DNA of 63,004 bases from Bdellovibrio sp. (GCA_020720425.1 DYOP01000005.1:1-63004), one strand, 5' to 3'; positions 1 to 9,897 are shown, counted from the first letter of the stretch. Made by a program: numbers and translations. Notes: generated by a model from the sequence alone, not told the origin.

Positions 1-2
1 AG

Positions 3-479
3 TATATTGATTCCAATGGTTTAGATTTTAACGATGAAATTCGCGAAGAACAAAGTTTGAAGCCGCTCGTCGCAGCCAAAGATATTTCCCTTTAAAAGTT
101 TACAGAAATTTTGAAATCACACAGCGGAGCATTTAGCTACTGCCAGAGAACTCGAAGAACTCAGCAGGAAGAAACGCCACGTAGAGGCTGGATAAAGGCG
201 TCAGCCGTGATGAAGAAGTCTTTGCTGAAGAGGATCTAGTTTATTTCGTTCTCGTCGGCCCTAAAGGGCTTAAAATTCAATTCCGCTTGAAGCACGATCT
301 GAATAAAGACGTCACTCCCGAGGAGTTAACGGCGACAAAGAATTTTTGAGAATAACGTCATTGATTTATCAGAAAAAAGACAAAAAAAATCCGAAGAAGC
401 GTCAGCGACTTCGGAATCTAAAAATTCTAACAACTTGCCCATTCCTAGTTCGCAAGTCGTTGGAATTGGTAGGGGCTGA
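3..479 (+). pseudogene. frameshifted gene remnant beside a tRNA
   Basis: I do not recognise the family. Coding-like stretches follow one another in different frames. Frame 3 is open from the left edge to a stop at 93-95. Another frame reads EHLATARELEELSRKKR from 127. A third, from 191, includes VYFVLVGPKGLKIQFRLK and stops at 347-349. A fourth carries NNVIDLSEKRQKKSEEAS and stops at 477-479, inside the tRNA 3' end. Codons such as CTC, GTC and GGC are more GC-rich than in most neighbours. Reading this as one decayed gene with several frameshifts is an inference. Sequencing error is the alternative. Confidence 0.45.
382..414 (-). terminator. rho-independent terminator after the tRNA
   Basis: CCGAAG at 391-396 pairs with CTTCGG at 409-414. 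On the minus strand the hairpin is followed by a run of T residues (the A run at 382-389 on plus). It lies about 50 bases past the tRNA 3' end and would end transcription of the tRNA, or of an rpoD-tRNA readthrough transcript. Confidence 0.7.
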
Positions 480-543
480 GGGATTCGAACCCCCGATCCG
501 CCGGTTATGAGCCGGCTGCTTTAACCAACTAAGCTAAGCCCCC
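467..543 (-). tRNA. tRNA with CAT anticodon (Met or lysidine-type Ile2)
   Basis: The full cloverleaf can be read on the minus strand. The acceptor stem is GGGGGCT/AGCCCCT with a G-U first pair. The D arm follows, then the anticodon stem GCCGG/CCGGC around loop CTCATAA, then a T arm GGGGG/CCCTC with loop TTCGAAT. The discriminator is A and CCA is encoded at 467-469. It lacks the three consecutive GC pairs (GGG/CCC) next to the anticodon loop that mark initiator tRNA, so it is elongator Met or the Ile2 tRNA whose C34 is changed to lysidine. The loop-proximal GGCTCATAACC resembles Ile2 of Bacillus, which I take as a weak lean only. It lies 27 bases downstream of rpoD. Confidence 0.93.
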
Positions 544-570
544 AGTTTGATAATTACGGTAACTGTATTT

Positions 571-2382
571 CTATTCAAGAAAGGCTTTGAGTCTACCAGC
601 TCTTGAAGGATGTCTCAACTTTCTTAATGCTTTTGCTTCAATTTGTCTGATTCGCTCACGCGTAACGTTAAAGTCTTGTCCTACTTCTTCAAGGGTATGA
701 TCGTTTTCTTCGCCAATACCAAAGCGCATTCTAAGAACTTTTTCTTCGCGAGAAGTGAGAGTAGAAAGCACCCTTCGGGTTTGCTCAGCAAGGTTAAGAT
801 TTACGATAGCTTCGCCTGGGTTAACAATTTTTTTATCTTCAATAAAATCACCCAAGTGTGAGTCTTCTTCTTCGCCCACGGGAGTTTCTAAGGAAATAGG
901 TTCTTTAGCAATTTTCATCACCTTGCGCACTTTTTCAGTCGGCATATCCATTCGTGCTGCGACTTCTTCGGGCGTGGCTTCGCGGCCCAGCTCTTGGATA
1001 AGCTGGCGACTTGTACGAACCATTTTGTTGATCGTTTCAATCATGTGAACAGGGATTCTAATCGTGCGAGCCTGATCGGCGATAGCCCGAGTAATCGCCT
1101 GCCTGATCCACCAAGTAGCGTAGGTCGAAAATTTGTAACCACGTCGATACTCAAATTTATCAACGGCCTTCATAAGACCAATGTTACCCTCTTGAATAAG
1201 GTCTAAAAACTGAAGACCTCGATTGGTATACTTTTTTGCAATCGAAACCACCAATCTTAAATTTGCCTCAACAAGCTCGGATTTAGCAGCATCGGCGGCC
1301 CGCTCACCTTTCCAAATAGCCGTATAGGTGTCGGTTATCCATTGCTGATTCATTTCGGTTTCTTTAAAAATGCGATCGATGCGACTTTTAGAGTCAGCGG
1401 CTCCAACAACGTAAGTTCGGTAACGATTGTAAGAAAGCCCTGTATCTCGGGTCATCTTTATAAGTTCTTTTTCGTTACTTTCAATTTGTTTGAGTCTTTC
1501 AGATGCCAAATGAATATCTTTAGAAAAAGTTCTTTCAAGTCCGTCTTTAATTCGGCGCTTAAGTTCGTTAATCCGATTAACTAGGTTTCTAAATTTTATA
1601 ACTACGCGATTAATTGTTTTGCGATTAAAATTGATACTTTCAAAATTGTCCATCAACGCAATATTTAAAATTTCAAGTTCTTTCCATGCTTTTTGATGAC
1701 TTGCTGTTTTTGTTTCTTCTTTGCGTAGGGTTGCAAATAGTGAAGCTGCCTTTTTTTGATAAATATTAATTTGTTCAATCAGGGCATGGATTTTTTCAAT
1801 ATATTCGCGTTCATCATATTGAGAGTCTTCGTCTTCAAGCCCTCTGAAAATACTTTTTACTTTTATCCTTCCTTCATCGAGCCGTCGGCCAAGGTTAATA
1901 ATTTCAAAAGTGCCGATGGGAGACATCAAAATAGAACGTACAATCTCGCGTTCGCCTTTTTCGATTTTTCGAGCTATTTCAACTTCCCCTTCGCGGGTTA
2001 AAAGCGAAACAGAACCCATTTTGCGTAAGTACATTCTAACGGGGTCAGCCCCTTTTAGGTCTTCGGCAGATAATTTTTCTTCTTCCTCTTCTTCACTTTC
2101 TGAGTCTTCTAAAAAGCCAGAACCGCTTTCGCGCTCTTCGTCTTTGTCTGACTGAACGTGATCTTCAATAACAACTCCAGCTAGTTCTAGGGCCTGCATA
2201 AAAGAATCGATGATAGTAACATCAATAATTTCGGCAGCTAAAAGCTCATCAATTTCTTTAACTGATAATGAGCTTCGTTCTTTGCCAAGTTTAACAAAAC
2301 GAAGGATCTCTTCTTTTACTAAAACCTCTTGTTGGGCTATTGAAAAATGAGTTTTTGATTCGGTTGCAATTTTGTTATTCAT
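571..2382 (-). CDS. rpoD: RNA polymerase primary sigma factor (sigma-70)
   Basis: This is the housekeeping sigma factor, which directs core RNA polymerase to -35/-10 promoters. The 603-residue protein has region 1.1 at about 10-80, an acidic Glu run near 95-101, and region 1.2 beginning [11 protein letters not shown] near 112. A long non-conserved segment follows to about 365. Region 2 carries [32 protein letters not shown] and [15 protein letters not shown] (core binding and -10 recognition). Region 4 ends with [19 protein letters not shown], the -35 helix-turn-helix. The ATG overlaps the dnaG stop in an ATGA arrangement, so the two are translationally coupled in the classic macromolecular-synthesis operon. 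Length and motifs are those of a complete, group 1 sigma factor. Confidence 0.98.
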   Translation of the reverse strand: MNNKIATESKTHFSIAQQEVLVKEEILRFVKLGKERSSLSVKEIDELLAAEIIDVTIIDSFMQALELAGVVIEDHVQSDKDEERESGSGFLEDSESEEEEEEKLSAEDLKGADPVRMYLRKMGSVSLLTREGEVEIARKIEKGEREIVRSILMSPIGTFEIINLGRRLDEGRIKVKSIFRGLEDEDSQYDEREYIEKIHALIEQINIYQKKAASLFATLRKEETKTASHQKAWKELEILNIALMDNFESINFNRKTINRVVIKFRNLVNRINELKRRIKDGLERTFSKDIHLASERLKQIESNEKELIKMTRDTGLSYNRYRTYVVGAADSKSRIDRIFKETEMNQQWITDTYTAIWKGERAADAAKSELVEANLRLVVSIAKKYTNRGLQFLDLIQEGNIGLMKAVDKFEYRRGYKFSTYATWWIRQAITRAIADQARTIRIPVHMIETINKMVRTSRQLIQELGREATPEEVAARMDMPTEKVRKVMKIAKEPISLETPVGEEEDSHLGDFIEDKKIVNPGEAIVNLNLAEQTRRVLSTLTSREEKVLRMRFGIGEENDHTLEEVGQDFNVTRERIRQIEAKALRKLRHPSRAGRLKAFLE

Positions 2383-4295
2383 AGCTCTCCTTGAGATAGG
2401 GGGGCGATTAAAAGTTGACCCTTAAAAAGGGACTGTCTTAATTTTTGTAGGTGAGTGAGTTGATGCAATAAAGCTTCTTGAGGCGCTTTTTTTAACTCCG
2501 TTTGTACTTTTGAAATTGAGTTGAGCAGATAGCGGTCTTGAATTTTTTTTGCGATATCTAAAAAATATCGGCTTTGAGTTGAATCACCGCCAGATGTAAG
2601 AGAGCTAATCATATTTTGATCCATAAATAATTTTTCAGGGTTATCAACATAGGTCGTTAACAATCCTAAAACTTTATCAAAAAAAATGCCTTCCTGTCGA
2701 GAAAGAAATTGGGCCTTTTTAAAAATCTCTTGGCTTTGAATTTGCACAAAAGCATTTATTTGATGAGCATTTTCTAAATTCCATCCTTGTTCAAACTGAA
2801 GAATAAACTGCAACCATGAAATATCAAGTGCTGATACTCCTGAAAGACTCAAAACAAGCAGATCTTGAGCTGATGGGGTTGATGTTTCTATAGGAGAGAA
2901 ACCGGAAGGGGATTCATTAGAGCGGCTATTGGTGGTATTACTAAAATACGTTGATTTTGCGGGTGAAGTTAAAGACGACGTGGTGAGTAATTTTTTCCAC
3001 CAATCGGGGTTAACACCAAGCTTCCAAGAGGCTTCTTCGAGATAGAGTGATTTTAATCTTTGATCGCTAATTGTATTTAAAATGGGGGCAAGCTTTTCGC
3101 TAATTTGTATTTTTTCTGAGGCCGATCCCCTGTAGCCCTCGAGCCATTGCCCTAAAATAAGTGTAAATAAGTCAGGTGCTTTTTGAATTAAATTTTGTAA
3201 ATCAGAAGCCCCATATTTTTGAATAAAATCATCGGGATCTAAACCATCTGGCAAAAAAAGACCTTTTGGTATAATGCCGGCAGAGAGCAAAATGGGTAAC
3301 GATTTTATGGCGGCTTTAATGCCCGCCTGGTCACCATCAAAGAGTACGGTTACACTTTTAGTATAACGCATAAGAACTTTGCATTGATCAAGGGTGAGGG
3401 CTGTGCCCATTGGCGCTAAGGCGTTTTGAATTCCCGATTGATACAGTGAAATGACATCCATATAGCCTTCAACAATAATAGCAAAACCTTGAGAGCGAAT
3501 ATGACGACTTGTTTGGTAAAGTCCAAATAGGGTTTTGCCTTTATGAAAAACAGGAGTTTCTGGGCTATTCATGTACTTAGCTTGATCTGTGTTAGCAGGT
3601 GAGTTTTCAGAAGGGGGCTGAATGATCCTTCCGCCAAAGGCAATTGGGTTACCCATGGGATCTAAAATAGGAAACATTAAACGAGAACGAAAAAAATCAT
3701 AATGTCCTGAGCCTTCTGATTTTGGCCTTATTAATTGAGCCTGTACGCCAATATCAGGGGGAATGCCATTTTGAGATAAGTAACGAGTTAACCCTTCCCA
3801 GGATTCGGGAGCATAACCTAATTGAAAAGTTTGGAGGGTCTCAGGTTGAAGTTTTCTTTTTTCAATATAAGAGCCCGCTAAATCTTGATCCAATTTGCTT
3901 TCTCGGCATTTTACAAAATAATTTAAAGCCAATTGATTGGCCTGCAAGATCATAGATTTAAGATCTCTGAGTTTGGGATCAGTTTTGTTTTTAGAGTCTT
4001 TTGGAAGGGCTATATGGGCTTTGTTTGCTAACAGAGTAACAGCATCTAAAAATGTTAAGCCATTATGATCTTTTAAAAAGGTAATCGCATTTCCGCTTTT
4101 ACCGCAGCCAAAGCAGTGATAAACGCCCTTGTGGGGTGAAACCGAAAATGAAGGTCCTTTGTCATTATGATCCGGAAACGGGCAACGCCCCATTAGGCCA
4201 GAGCCCGTGGGTTTAAGCGAGGTGTACTGACCAATAAGATCAGCAATATCTGTTACCTCGATAATTTTTTGAATAAAATCGTCATCAAAGCGCAC
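2379..4295 (-). CDS. dnaG: DNA primase
   Basis: DnaG makes the RNA primers for replication. The N-terminal zinc-binding domain shows [15 protein letters not shown] followed by [16 protein letters not shown] (residues about 38-72), giving the CHC2-type ligands. The Toprim core follows, with [16 protein letters not shown] near 275 and [15 protein letters not shown] near 312, which supply the catalytic acidic residues. The C-terminal part (about 430-638) is helical and should bind the DnaB helicase. Its sequence is less conserved, as is usual. The 638-aa length is slightly above the E. coli enzyme. It sits two bases downstream of yqeY and overlaps the start of rpoD by four bases. Confidence 0.97.
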   Translation of the reverse strand: MRFDDDFIQKIIEVTDIADLIGQYTSLKPTGSGLMGRCPFPDHNDKGPSFSVSPHKGVYHCFGCGKSGNAITFLKDHNGLTFLDAVTLLANKAHIALPKDSKNKTDPKLRDLKSMILQANQLALNYFVKCRESKLDQDLAGSYIEKRKLQPETLQTFQLGYAPESWEGLTRYLSQNGIPPDIGVQAQLIRPKSEGSGHYDFFRSRLMFPILDPMGNPIAFGGRIIQPPSENSPANTDQAKYMNSPETPVFHKGKTLFGLYQTSRHIRSQGFAIIVEGYMDVISLYQSGIQNALAPMGTALTLDQCKVLMRYTKSVTVLFDGDQAGIKAAIKSLPILLSAGIIPKGLFLPDGLDPDDFIQKYGASDLQNLIQKAPDLFTLILGQWLEGYRGSASEKIQISEKLAPILNTISDQRLKSLYLEEASWKLGVNPDWWKKLLTTSSLTSPAKSTYFSNTTNSRSNESPSGFSPIETSTPSAQDLLVLSLSGVSALDISWLQFILQFEQGWNLENAHQINAFVQIQSQEIFKKAQFLSRQEGIFFDKVLGLLTTYVDNPEKLFMDQNMISSLTSGGDSTQSRYFLDIAKKIQDRYLLNSISKVQTELKKAPQEALLHQLTHLQKLRQSLFKGQLLIAPLSQGEL

Positions 4296-4297
4296 CG

Positions 4298-4747
4298 CTA
4301 TCCCTGCAAAAGAGATTTAATGGTTTCACTCACAAATCGGTTATCCGCAGCTCCTTGAGTTTTTTCCATAACCAGCTTCATAACTTGACCCATTTGTTTA
4401 ATTTGAGTGGCTCCTAGCTCAGCGATGACTTGTTTAATAATTTCTAAAGTCTCTTCTTGCCCTAAAGATTTAGGTAGGAACTCTTCTAAAATTTTAAGTT
4501 CGTTAGCTTCTTTTTGAGCCAGCTCGGGGCGGCCCCCGTTTTGATATTGTTCGATAGACTCTTTTCTTTGCTTAGCAAGTTTTTTTATTACACCCAAAAC
4601 ATCATCTTCCGTTATGGCATTAGGTCTAAGATCAATTTCGCGGTTTTTAATAGCAGACTGAAGAAATCTTAAAGTATCCACTCGAAATTGATCTTTGCTT
4701 TTCATGGCTGTTTTAATTTGCTCAAGTACAAGTTCTTTTAGTGCCAT
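4298..4747 (-). CDS. yqeY: GatB/YqeY domain protein
   Basis: A 149-aa protein of the YqeY family, related to the C-terminal tRNA-interacting tail of GatB. It matches the family along its whole length: IKTAMKSKDQFRVDTLRFL at the start, AITEDDVLGVIKKLAKQRKESIEQYQ in the middle, and GQVMKLVMEKTQGAADN near the end. Its molecular role is not established. A link to tRNA-dependent amidation is inferred from the GatB relationship. A good ribosome site (AAGGAG) precedes the ATG. The rpsU-yqeY-dnaG-rpoD order is common in bacteria. Confidence 0.92.
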   Translation of the reverse strand: MALKELVLEQIKTAMKSKDQFRVDTLRFLQSAIKNREIDLRPNAITEDDVLGVIKKLAKQRKESIEQYQNGGRPELAQKEANELKILEEFLPKSLGQEETLEIIKQVIAELGATQIKQMGQVMKLVMEKTQGAADNRFVSETIKSLLQG

Positions 4748-4763
4748 TGCTTATTCTCCTTTG

Positions 4764-4790
4764 AAAAAAAAAGAGGCGAAGTTCGCCCCT
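4764..4790 (-). terminator. terminator/attenuator between rpsU and yqeY
   Basis: GGCGAA and TTCGCC at about 4775-4787 form a stable hairpin. On the minus strand it is followed by a long T run (A residues at 4764-4772 on plus). It lies between the rpsU stop and the yqeY start, so it should let S21 be made in excess over primase and sigma factor, as known for this operon in E. coli. The operon-level role is an inference. Confidence 0.7.
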
Positions 4791-4834
4791 TTTTAATAAA
4801 CTCATTAGCCAATTTGCAAGCGTTTAGGCTTCAA

Positions 4835-5047
4835 TTATACGGGCTGAGTAAAAGTCTTTTTAGGTAGACCTTTTTTGCTTGCTCGCTTACGTGCCGCAGC
4901 CGATTTTTTTTTGCCTGCAACAGACGGTTTTTCAAAATGCTGACGTTTTTTTAAATCAGATAAGATACCCGTTTTTTCGCAAGATTTTTTAAATTTTCTA
5001 AAAGCGATTTCAAAACTTTCGCCTTCACGAACTCTAATTAATGGCAT
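4835..5047 (-). CDS. rpsU: 30S ribosomal protein S21
   Basis: S21 is a small basic protein of the 30S platform that helps initiation. The chosen start gives [20 protein letters not shown], the standard S21 N-terminus. A longer reading frame starts 14 codons upstream at 5089 but has no ribosome site and no family match there. The product is 70 aa with a Lys/Arg-rich tail ([15 protein letters not shown]), normal for the family. It is the first gene of the macromolecular-synthesis operon and is divergent from tadA across about 70 bases. Confidence 0.95.
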   Translation of the reverse strand: MPLIRVREGESFEIAFRKFKKSCEKTGILSDLKKRQHFEKPSVAGKKKSAAARKRASKKGLPKKTFTQPV

Positions 5048-5119
5048 ATTCTTCACCCGACCTTTCAATATGTGCCTATTTGCTAACATAAAGAAAAGAC
5101 AAACTCAATCAGGATATTT

Positions 5120-5587
5120 ATGAACGAATTAGACCAAAATCATTTTAAGTGGATAAAAAAGGCTCTGAGATTGGCTCATTGGGCGGCTCAAAGGGACGAG
5201 GTGCCCGTAGGGGCTATCATTTTGTATAAAGGCCGCGTTTTAAGTGTTGGGTTAAATAAAAAAGAGGGATTGCAGTCCCCCTTGGCTCACGCTGAGATGA
5301 TTGCCATTGAAAGAGCCAGTAAAAAATTAAAATCATGGAGGCTCGAAGAGTGCGAATTATATGTAACTCTGGAGCCATGCATTATGTGCTCGGGAGCCAT
5401 TTTGCAATCTCGTTTTAAGAAGGTGATCTTTGGTGCCCTAGACCCCAAAGGGGGAGGGGTGCAGAGCTGTTATCAGCTTTTGCAAGATGGGCGGCTTAAT
5501 CACCGGGTCTTAGATGTTACCCATTGGCCATCAGAAGAGTGTGGCCAGGTGTTGTCTGATTTTTTTAAGAAAAAAAGAATCAAATAA
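5120..5587 (+). CDS. tadA: tRNA adenosine(34) deaminase
   Basis: TadA converts A34 to inosine in the anticodon of tRNA-Arg(ACG), allowing reading of CGU, CGC and CGA. The 155-aa protein carries the zinc deaminase signature. HAEMIAIERA at about residue 57 supplies the His ligand and catalytic Glu. EPCIMCSGAILQSR near 88 supplies the two Cys ligands. KVIFGALDPKGGGV fits the TadA-specific loop. Length is typical. It is divergent from rpsU and convergent with the following nitroreductase. Confidence 0.94.
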   Translation: MNELDQNHFKWIKKALRLAHWAAQRDEVPVGAIILYKGRVLSVGLNKKEGLQSPLAHAEMIAIERASKKLKSWRLEECELYVTLEPCIMCSGAILQSRFKKVIFGALDPKGGGVQSCYQLLQDGRLNHRVLDVTHWPSEECGQVLSDFFKKKRIK

Positions 5588-5612
5588 GCTAAGTCAATAC
5601 GAAAGAAGTCTG

Positions 5613-6215
5613 TTACTCTAAAAAAGTAACACGGCTTTCGGTAACTCTTGGAGCCTTAGGCGGCTCATGGTCGGGGTAACCCAAGGTAATGGCGCATAAA
5701 AGTTCAAGTTCGCCTTTTTTGTATTCGGGCCACTCGGTAACGCCTAAAAACTGATCGACTTGAGTTTTAATTTCAAGTGGGGCGCCCATTGTACAACACC
5801 CTAGTCCTTCGGCAAAGGCTGCCAAATTAATATTTTCAGCTGCCATATAAACGCTACCAACATTGGTTAAGTGCTTTTCGTCAGGAGAGTTGTGAGAGTA
5901 ACAAAAAATAATTACGGGAGCATCTCCCAGTGTATAAAAAAACCGTTCGGTAAATTCGTATAAAGAGGGTTTAAGGCGAGTTTTTAAAATGGGACTCAGT
6001 TTTTGCCAGGCCATTTGAGAATACAAAAGATACTCATTTTTTTTATTGCCACTTAAAACAATAAAGCGCCAATTTTGTCGGTTTTTTCCGCTGGGGGCTT
6101 GCATGGCGCCATTAAGGATGCGTTCAATTATTTCTTTATCAATAGGGGTGTTTTTGTATTTTCGTATCGACCTTCGACGAGTTAATAAATCATAAAACTG
6201 CTTTTTAAATTCCAT
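5613..6215 (-). CDS. nitroreductase-family flavoprotein
   Basis: A 200-aa FMN-dependent oxidoreductase of the nitroreductase superfamily. The N-terminal RRRSIRKYKNTPIDKEIIE and the following AMQAPSGKNRQNWRFIVL are the FMN-phosphate and flavin contacts. The later EGLGCCTMGAPLE and CAITLGYPDHEPPK are also typical. The open frame extends 61 codons further upstream, but only from residue MEFKKQF does it match the family, and the upstream part would overlap the divergent gene at 6238. I therefore start at 6215. The substrate cannot be told from sequence. Confidence 0.88.
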   Translation of the reverse strand: MEFKKQFYDLLTRRRSIRKYKNTPIDKEIIERILNGAMQAPSGKNRQNWRFIVLSGNKKNEYLLYSQMAWQKLSPILKTRLKPSLYEFTERFFYTLGDAPVIIFCYSHNSPDEKHLTNVGSVYMAAENINLAAFAEGLGCCTMGAPLEIKTQVDQFLGVTEWPEYKKGELELLCAITLGYPDHEPPKAPRVTESRVTFLE

Positions 6216-6237
6216 GCCCCTATAATGATTAAGTATT

Positions 6238-6720
6238 ATGATAAAAGCAAATTCGATTTTCTCAATTGATAAGGTCATTTCTATTTTTTTAATATTAGCA
6301 CTCGGGTTAGTGTTAACTCCTTTTGTGCGTGAAAAATTAAAATCAAATAGCGGCAAAGAGCAAATGGCCCAAGTTAAGGGAGATCTAACAGGTGCCATTC
6401 ACCCTAAGGGTCCTTGGATTGATGTGGTTAAGTTTGTTCAGAATAAACAAATTAAATTAAAACTTAAAATAACTCATTTTGATTTAACTCAAGAAGATTT
6501 TTTAGACATTGAGCCTCAAGAGTTTGATCTTGGGCGGGTGCTTGATGCTCACGCTTTAGTTAAAGAGTCTTTGGTTAACTTGGCCTTAGTCAATATTGAT
6601 GATGACCTTTGGCAAGAGTTAATTGTCCCCTTTTATACTCAAGAACTGATACCGAGGCTTTATGTATATAAATATGATCCCCAGATTAGGCAATTTATAA
6701 GACTTAATGATAAAGACTAA
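6238..6720 (+). CDS. small membrane-anchored protein, unknown
   Basis: Not recognised. The 160-aa product has one hydrophobic segment at about 12-28 (VISIFLILALGLVLTPFV), a probable signal anchor or uncleaved signal. A soluble extracytoplasmic domain follows. The tail NIDDDLWQELIVPFYTQELIPRLYVYKYDP resembles the calcium-loop style of FG-GAP/VCBS repeats (acidic loop, then a beta hairpin), but one copy is too little to assign. It lies 65 bases upstream of a histidine kinase on the same strand, so co-transcription is possible. Confidence 0.7.
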   Translation: MIKANSIFSIDKVISIFLILALGLVLTPFVREKLKSNSGKEQMAQVKGDLTGAIHPKGPWIDVVKFVQNKQIKLKLKITHFDLTQEDFLDIEPQEFDLGRVLDAHALVKESLVNLALVNIDDDLWQELIVPFYTQELIPRLYVYKYDPQIRQFIRLNDKD

Positions 6721-6785
6721 TTTTGGTTTTAAAAAAATTAGTCTAGGTTGGTACTAGAAATTAAATTATATGATAGGCTTTTATT

Positions 6786-8414
6786 ATGAATTTAAAAAGT
6801 GTATCCTACTCAGAAAGGCAAAGATTAAAAAGTTTAAAAGAATTAAATATTTTTGAATCTGAACCTGAACTTGATTATGATGAAATAGCAAAACTAGCAG
6901 CCCTTATTTTTAATGCTCCGATGAGTTTTATTTCTTTTGTTGATGAAAAAAAAGTTTGGTTAAAAGCAAAGGTAGGAATTGAGGGTTCTGAATTTTTAGC
7001 AGAAACAAGCATTTGTCACCGGGTACTTTTGCAAGATGATTTGCTCGTTGTTTCAAATGCTCAATTAGACCCAAGATTTGAAAAAAGTGGACAGGTCGTT
7101 GGATCACTGGGAATTCAGTTTTATGCGGGGATTAAAATCATTTCGCCCGATGGTTATCCGATTGGGACCTTATCCGTTATGGATAAAAATTCTAACTCAG
7201 TGAGTGAAAGTCAAAAGGCAGCCCTACAGGGTTTGTCCTATCTGGTAACACGGCTTTTATCATTAAGGCAAATATCAGTTATATATGAGAGAAATATAGA
7301 TGAGCTATTAATAAAAAAAACAGCCTTAGATTATATTGCTGAGGGGGTTGTGTTACATGACAACCAAGGGCGTATTGTAGAGTTTAATCCGGGTGCCCTA
7401 AATACCTTGGGGCTAACCGCTGAAAATTTTTTAGGTAAAACTCAATATGATCCTCAATGGAAGGCGATTTTAGAAGATGGCACACCGATGACAGGAGATG
7501 ATTTTCCGTCTCGAAAATGCTTGGTAACGGCTAAGGCTCAGTTAAACCAAATTATGGGTGTCAATAATAGCCAAAATCAAACAAGATGGTTAAATGTTAA
7601 CTCAGTGCCAATTTTGCGTGAAGATGGATTGGGGGTTAAGTATACTGTTACCAGCTTTAATGATATCACAAATGAAATTAAGCACAGGACTGAAAAGCAA
7701 ATGCTCCAGGCCCAAGTCGCTCAGGCCTCAAAACTTTCAACATTGGGTGAAATGGCAAGTGGCATTGCCCATGAGATTAATAATCCTTTGGCTATTATTC
7801 ACGGGCGCACCATGCTAATAAAAAAGAAATTTAGTAAGCTAAATATCGAGTCATTCGACATCGAGTCAGATTTAAAAATTATTGAAACAACAGTTGACCG
7901 AATCGCGAAAATTGTTGGGGGTCTTCGAACTTACTCTCGTTCGGCCGAAAATGACCCATTTGAAACAGTTAAAATGGCACAAATTATTGATGAAACGGTT
8001 TCGCTAACGGCCGAAAAAATTAAACAATCGGGTGTTGAACTTCGAGTTGTTTGCCCTGAAGATGTAACCGTTCAGGCCCGGTCCGCCCAGATATCACAAG
8101 TGTTAATGAATTTAATATCGAATGCCGAATATGAAGTGCAAAAATATAATGAAAAGTGGATCGAAATTTTAGTTCAAGCTCATGGATCTCGGGTGATAAT
8201 TATGGTAACAGATAGCGGTCAAGGGATTGACCCTAAAATAGTATCAAAATTGATGGAGCCATTTTTTACAACCAAACAAGTTGGCCTTGGAACAGGGCTT
8301 GGTCTGAGTATTTCAAAAAACCTAATTGAGCAGCATGGTGGTAAATTATATTACGATGCGAGTTGTGAGAACACAAGGTTTGTTATTGAGCTACCTTTAG
8401 GTGATTTGGGCTAA
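6786..8414 (+). CDS. GAF-PAS sensor histidine kinase
   Basis: A soluble hybrid-sensor kinase of 542 aa without membrane segments. A GAF domain spans about 15-165 (PMSFISFVDEKKVWLKAKVG, ending IGTLSVMDKNS) and a PAS domain about 180-300 (GRIVEFNPGALNTLGL). The phosphoacceptor segment is LGEMASGIAHEINNPL with His near 329. The ATPase domain shows the N box (LMNLISNAEYEV), a G1 box (VTDSGQGIDP), an F box (EPFFTTK) and a G2 box (GLGTGLGLSIS). All catalytic boxes are intact. No response regulator is adjacent, so it is an orphan kinase. The signal is unknown. Confidence 0.92.
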   Translation: MNLKSVSYSERQRLKSLKELNIFESEPELDYDEIAKLAALIFNAPMSFISFVDEKKVWLKAKVGIEGSEFLAETSICHRVLLQDDLLVVSNAQLDPRFEKSGQVVGSLGIQFYAGIKIISPDGYPIGTLSVMDKNSNSVSESQKAALQGLSYLVTRLLSLRQISVIYERNIDELLIKKTALDYIAEGVVLHDNQGRIVEFNPGALNTLGLTAENFLGKTQYDPQWKAILEDGTPMTGDDFPSRKCLVTAKAQLNQIMGVNNSQNQTRWLNVNSVPILREDGLGVKYTVTSFNDITNEIKHRTEKQMLQAQVAQASKLSTLGEMASGIAHEINNPLAIIHGRTMLIKKKFSKLNIESFDIESDLKIIETTVDRIAKIVGGLRTYSRSAENDPFETVKMAQIIDETVSLTAEKIKQSGVELRVVCPEDVTVQARSAQISQVLMNLISNAEYEVQKYNEKWIEILVQAHGSRVIIMVTDSGQGIDPKIVSKLMEPFFTTKQVGLGTGLGLSISKNLIEQHGGKLYYDASCENTRFVIELPLGDLG

Positions 8415-8485
8415 TAAAAAATTATACGACTCTGTGCAAATCTAGAAATCAAAAAAGTTTAATAAAATTTTTACCAAAAATAAAC

Positions 8486-9862
8486 TCAATAATCCATTTC
8501 ATGAGCTAAGGGGCGGCGATGGGCTCTAAAATATTTTCGAGGTGAATGCTGTAGCAGATCGCTAATTTTGGACATATAAATACAAGCGTATCTTTCGACC
8601 TGAAAGGCAAAATAGCTTTCTTCATTGCCCGCCCTCATAAGCTGTCCCCAGCGATTATTATAGGCTAACTGCTGAAGTTTAATGAGGTGTGAAATTTTAT
8701 GGTCAATATCCGTGATTTGTTTTTGAAGCTTATCAATCGCGGCTTCATTAATCGCATGGTGCCCCTCTATCCGTGTTGTCATTAGCTCAGTTAGCTCGAT
8801 TTCTAGGGGCTCTTTAAGGTTCATGAGTGATTCAATTTCATCAGTTTGAATTTTTGTCAGTTTGTTTGTGGCGATTTCATGAGATAACTCATCAATCACC
8901 ATGGCCGTTCGCCAGCTGCAATCTTTTTTTAAGCGTAGAATATCGCCATAAATATGGTCGCCTACATATAAAATTTCATCAGGTTGTAAGTTAAGATCAT
9001 TAGTTATAATATGAGCGCTGCCGCCTTGATATACCCCGGGTTTGAGTGGGGCATCAAAGTTACTCATGTTACCCGTTTGAGGGTCGATTGATAAAAGGTG
9101 AAGCTTGTCATAAAAAAATCTGGGTTTGTGAGCCATGGTAATAACAAATTCAAATAATTCAGTCCAATCTGTATGTTCTTTTAAATAAGGCTTAATGGCA
9201 TAATCTAAAAGAGCCTTCGTATAAAAAAAATCAGAATTGGTAACAATAAAAATTTTTTTTCCATGTTTTTTAAATTTTTCAAGTCCAAGGGCGACTTCTG
9301 GCTCTTGAATAATGTATTGGCTTAGGTTTGAACGCACGGTGTTTTTAATAGATCCATCGCGGTGGGCCTCATCAAGGGCCGCAAGGACATCATCTGAGAT
9401 AATCGAAAAATCGGGTAACCCTAGCGTTGGGTGGTTTTCTTTTAAGTCAACCAGTTGCGAAAGCATAACGGCATGGCTTATCGAAAAAGTTGTATCAATA
9501 GCTTCAAAATTTGAGTCATTTAAATCAATATAAGTTGATTTGTAAATTTTATTTTGTTCTTTAAACTCAATGGGTGCTAGGCCATGATAAGAAGCTCTAA
9601 TCGCCGAATGGCGATTTAATTTTAAAAGATTTCCGCGTTTTCGATCAATGGCAAGGCCTCTAATGGCAATATTAAAATCAAATTTAAACTCACTTAATTT
9701 TTGTGGGTAGCCTTTTGCAATCAGTTTTTCTTTTATCGAGTTATACGATAAAAGTTCAAAAGCTTCAGAATGATACCGTATAAGGGTATGATCCATGTCA
9801 AACCCTATATATTTTATTCTTTTTAAATTAAGTGTGCGATTGACAAAAACATTATCTTTCAC
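8486..9862 (-). CDS. HAD-IG family 5'-nucleotidase
   Basis: A 458-aa member of the HAD-IG (cN-II-like) 5'-nucleotidase family. The catalytic motif I is IGFDMDHTLIRYHSEAF near residues 20-36, with both Asp residues present. Motif II is KIFIVTNSDFFYT. The acidic motif IV is EILYVGDHIYGDILRLKK, and WRTAMVIDEL follows it. A helical cap fills the interval. The family dephosphorylates purine nucleotides such as IMP and GMP; the specificity here is not readable. It is transcribed alone, convergent with the kinase gene. Confidence 0.88.
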   Translation of the reverse strand: MKDNVFVNRTLNLKRIKYIGFDMDHTLIRYHSEAFELLSYNSIKEKLIAKGYPQKLSEFKFDFNIAIRGLAIDRKRGNLLKLNRHSAIRASYHGLAPIEFKEQNKIYKSTYIDLNDSNFEAIDTTFSISHAVMLSQLVDLKENHPTLGLPDFSIISDDVLAALDEAHRDGSIKNTVRSNLSQYIIQEPEVALGLEKFKKHGKKIFIVTNSDFFYTKALLDYAIKPYLKEHTDWTELFEFVITMAHKPRFFYDKLHLLSIDPQTGNMSNFDAPLKPGVYQGGSAHIITNDLNLQPDEILYVGDHIYGDILRLKKDCSWRTAMVIDELSHEIATNKLTKIQTDEIESLMNLKEPLEIELTELMTTRIEGHHAINEAAIDKLQKQITDIDHKISHLIKLQQLAYNNRWGQLMRAGNEESYFAFQVERYACIYMSKISDLLQHSPRKYFRAHRRPLAHEMDY

Positions 9863-9897
9863 GGCGAGGCCCCCTTAATTATATTAATTAATATAAA

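Noticed and set aside
643-2155. Several plus-strand frames opposite rpoD
   Set aside because: They are antisense to the conserved sigma-factor domains, with no coding signal of their own.
5612-5630. GTTACT/AGTAAC hairpin between tadA and the nitroreductase
   Set aside because: It is weak, overlaps the nitroreductase end and lacks a T run, so I do not call it a terminator.
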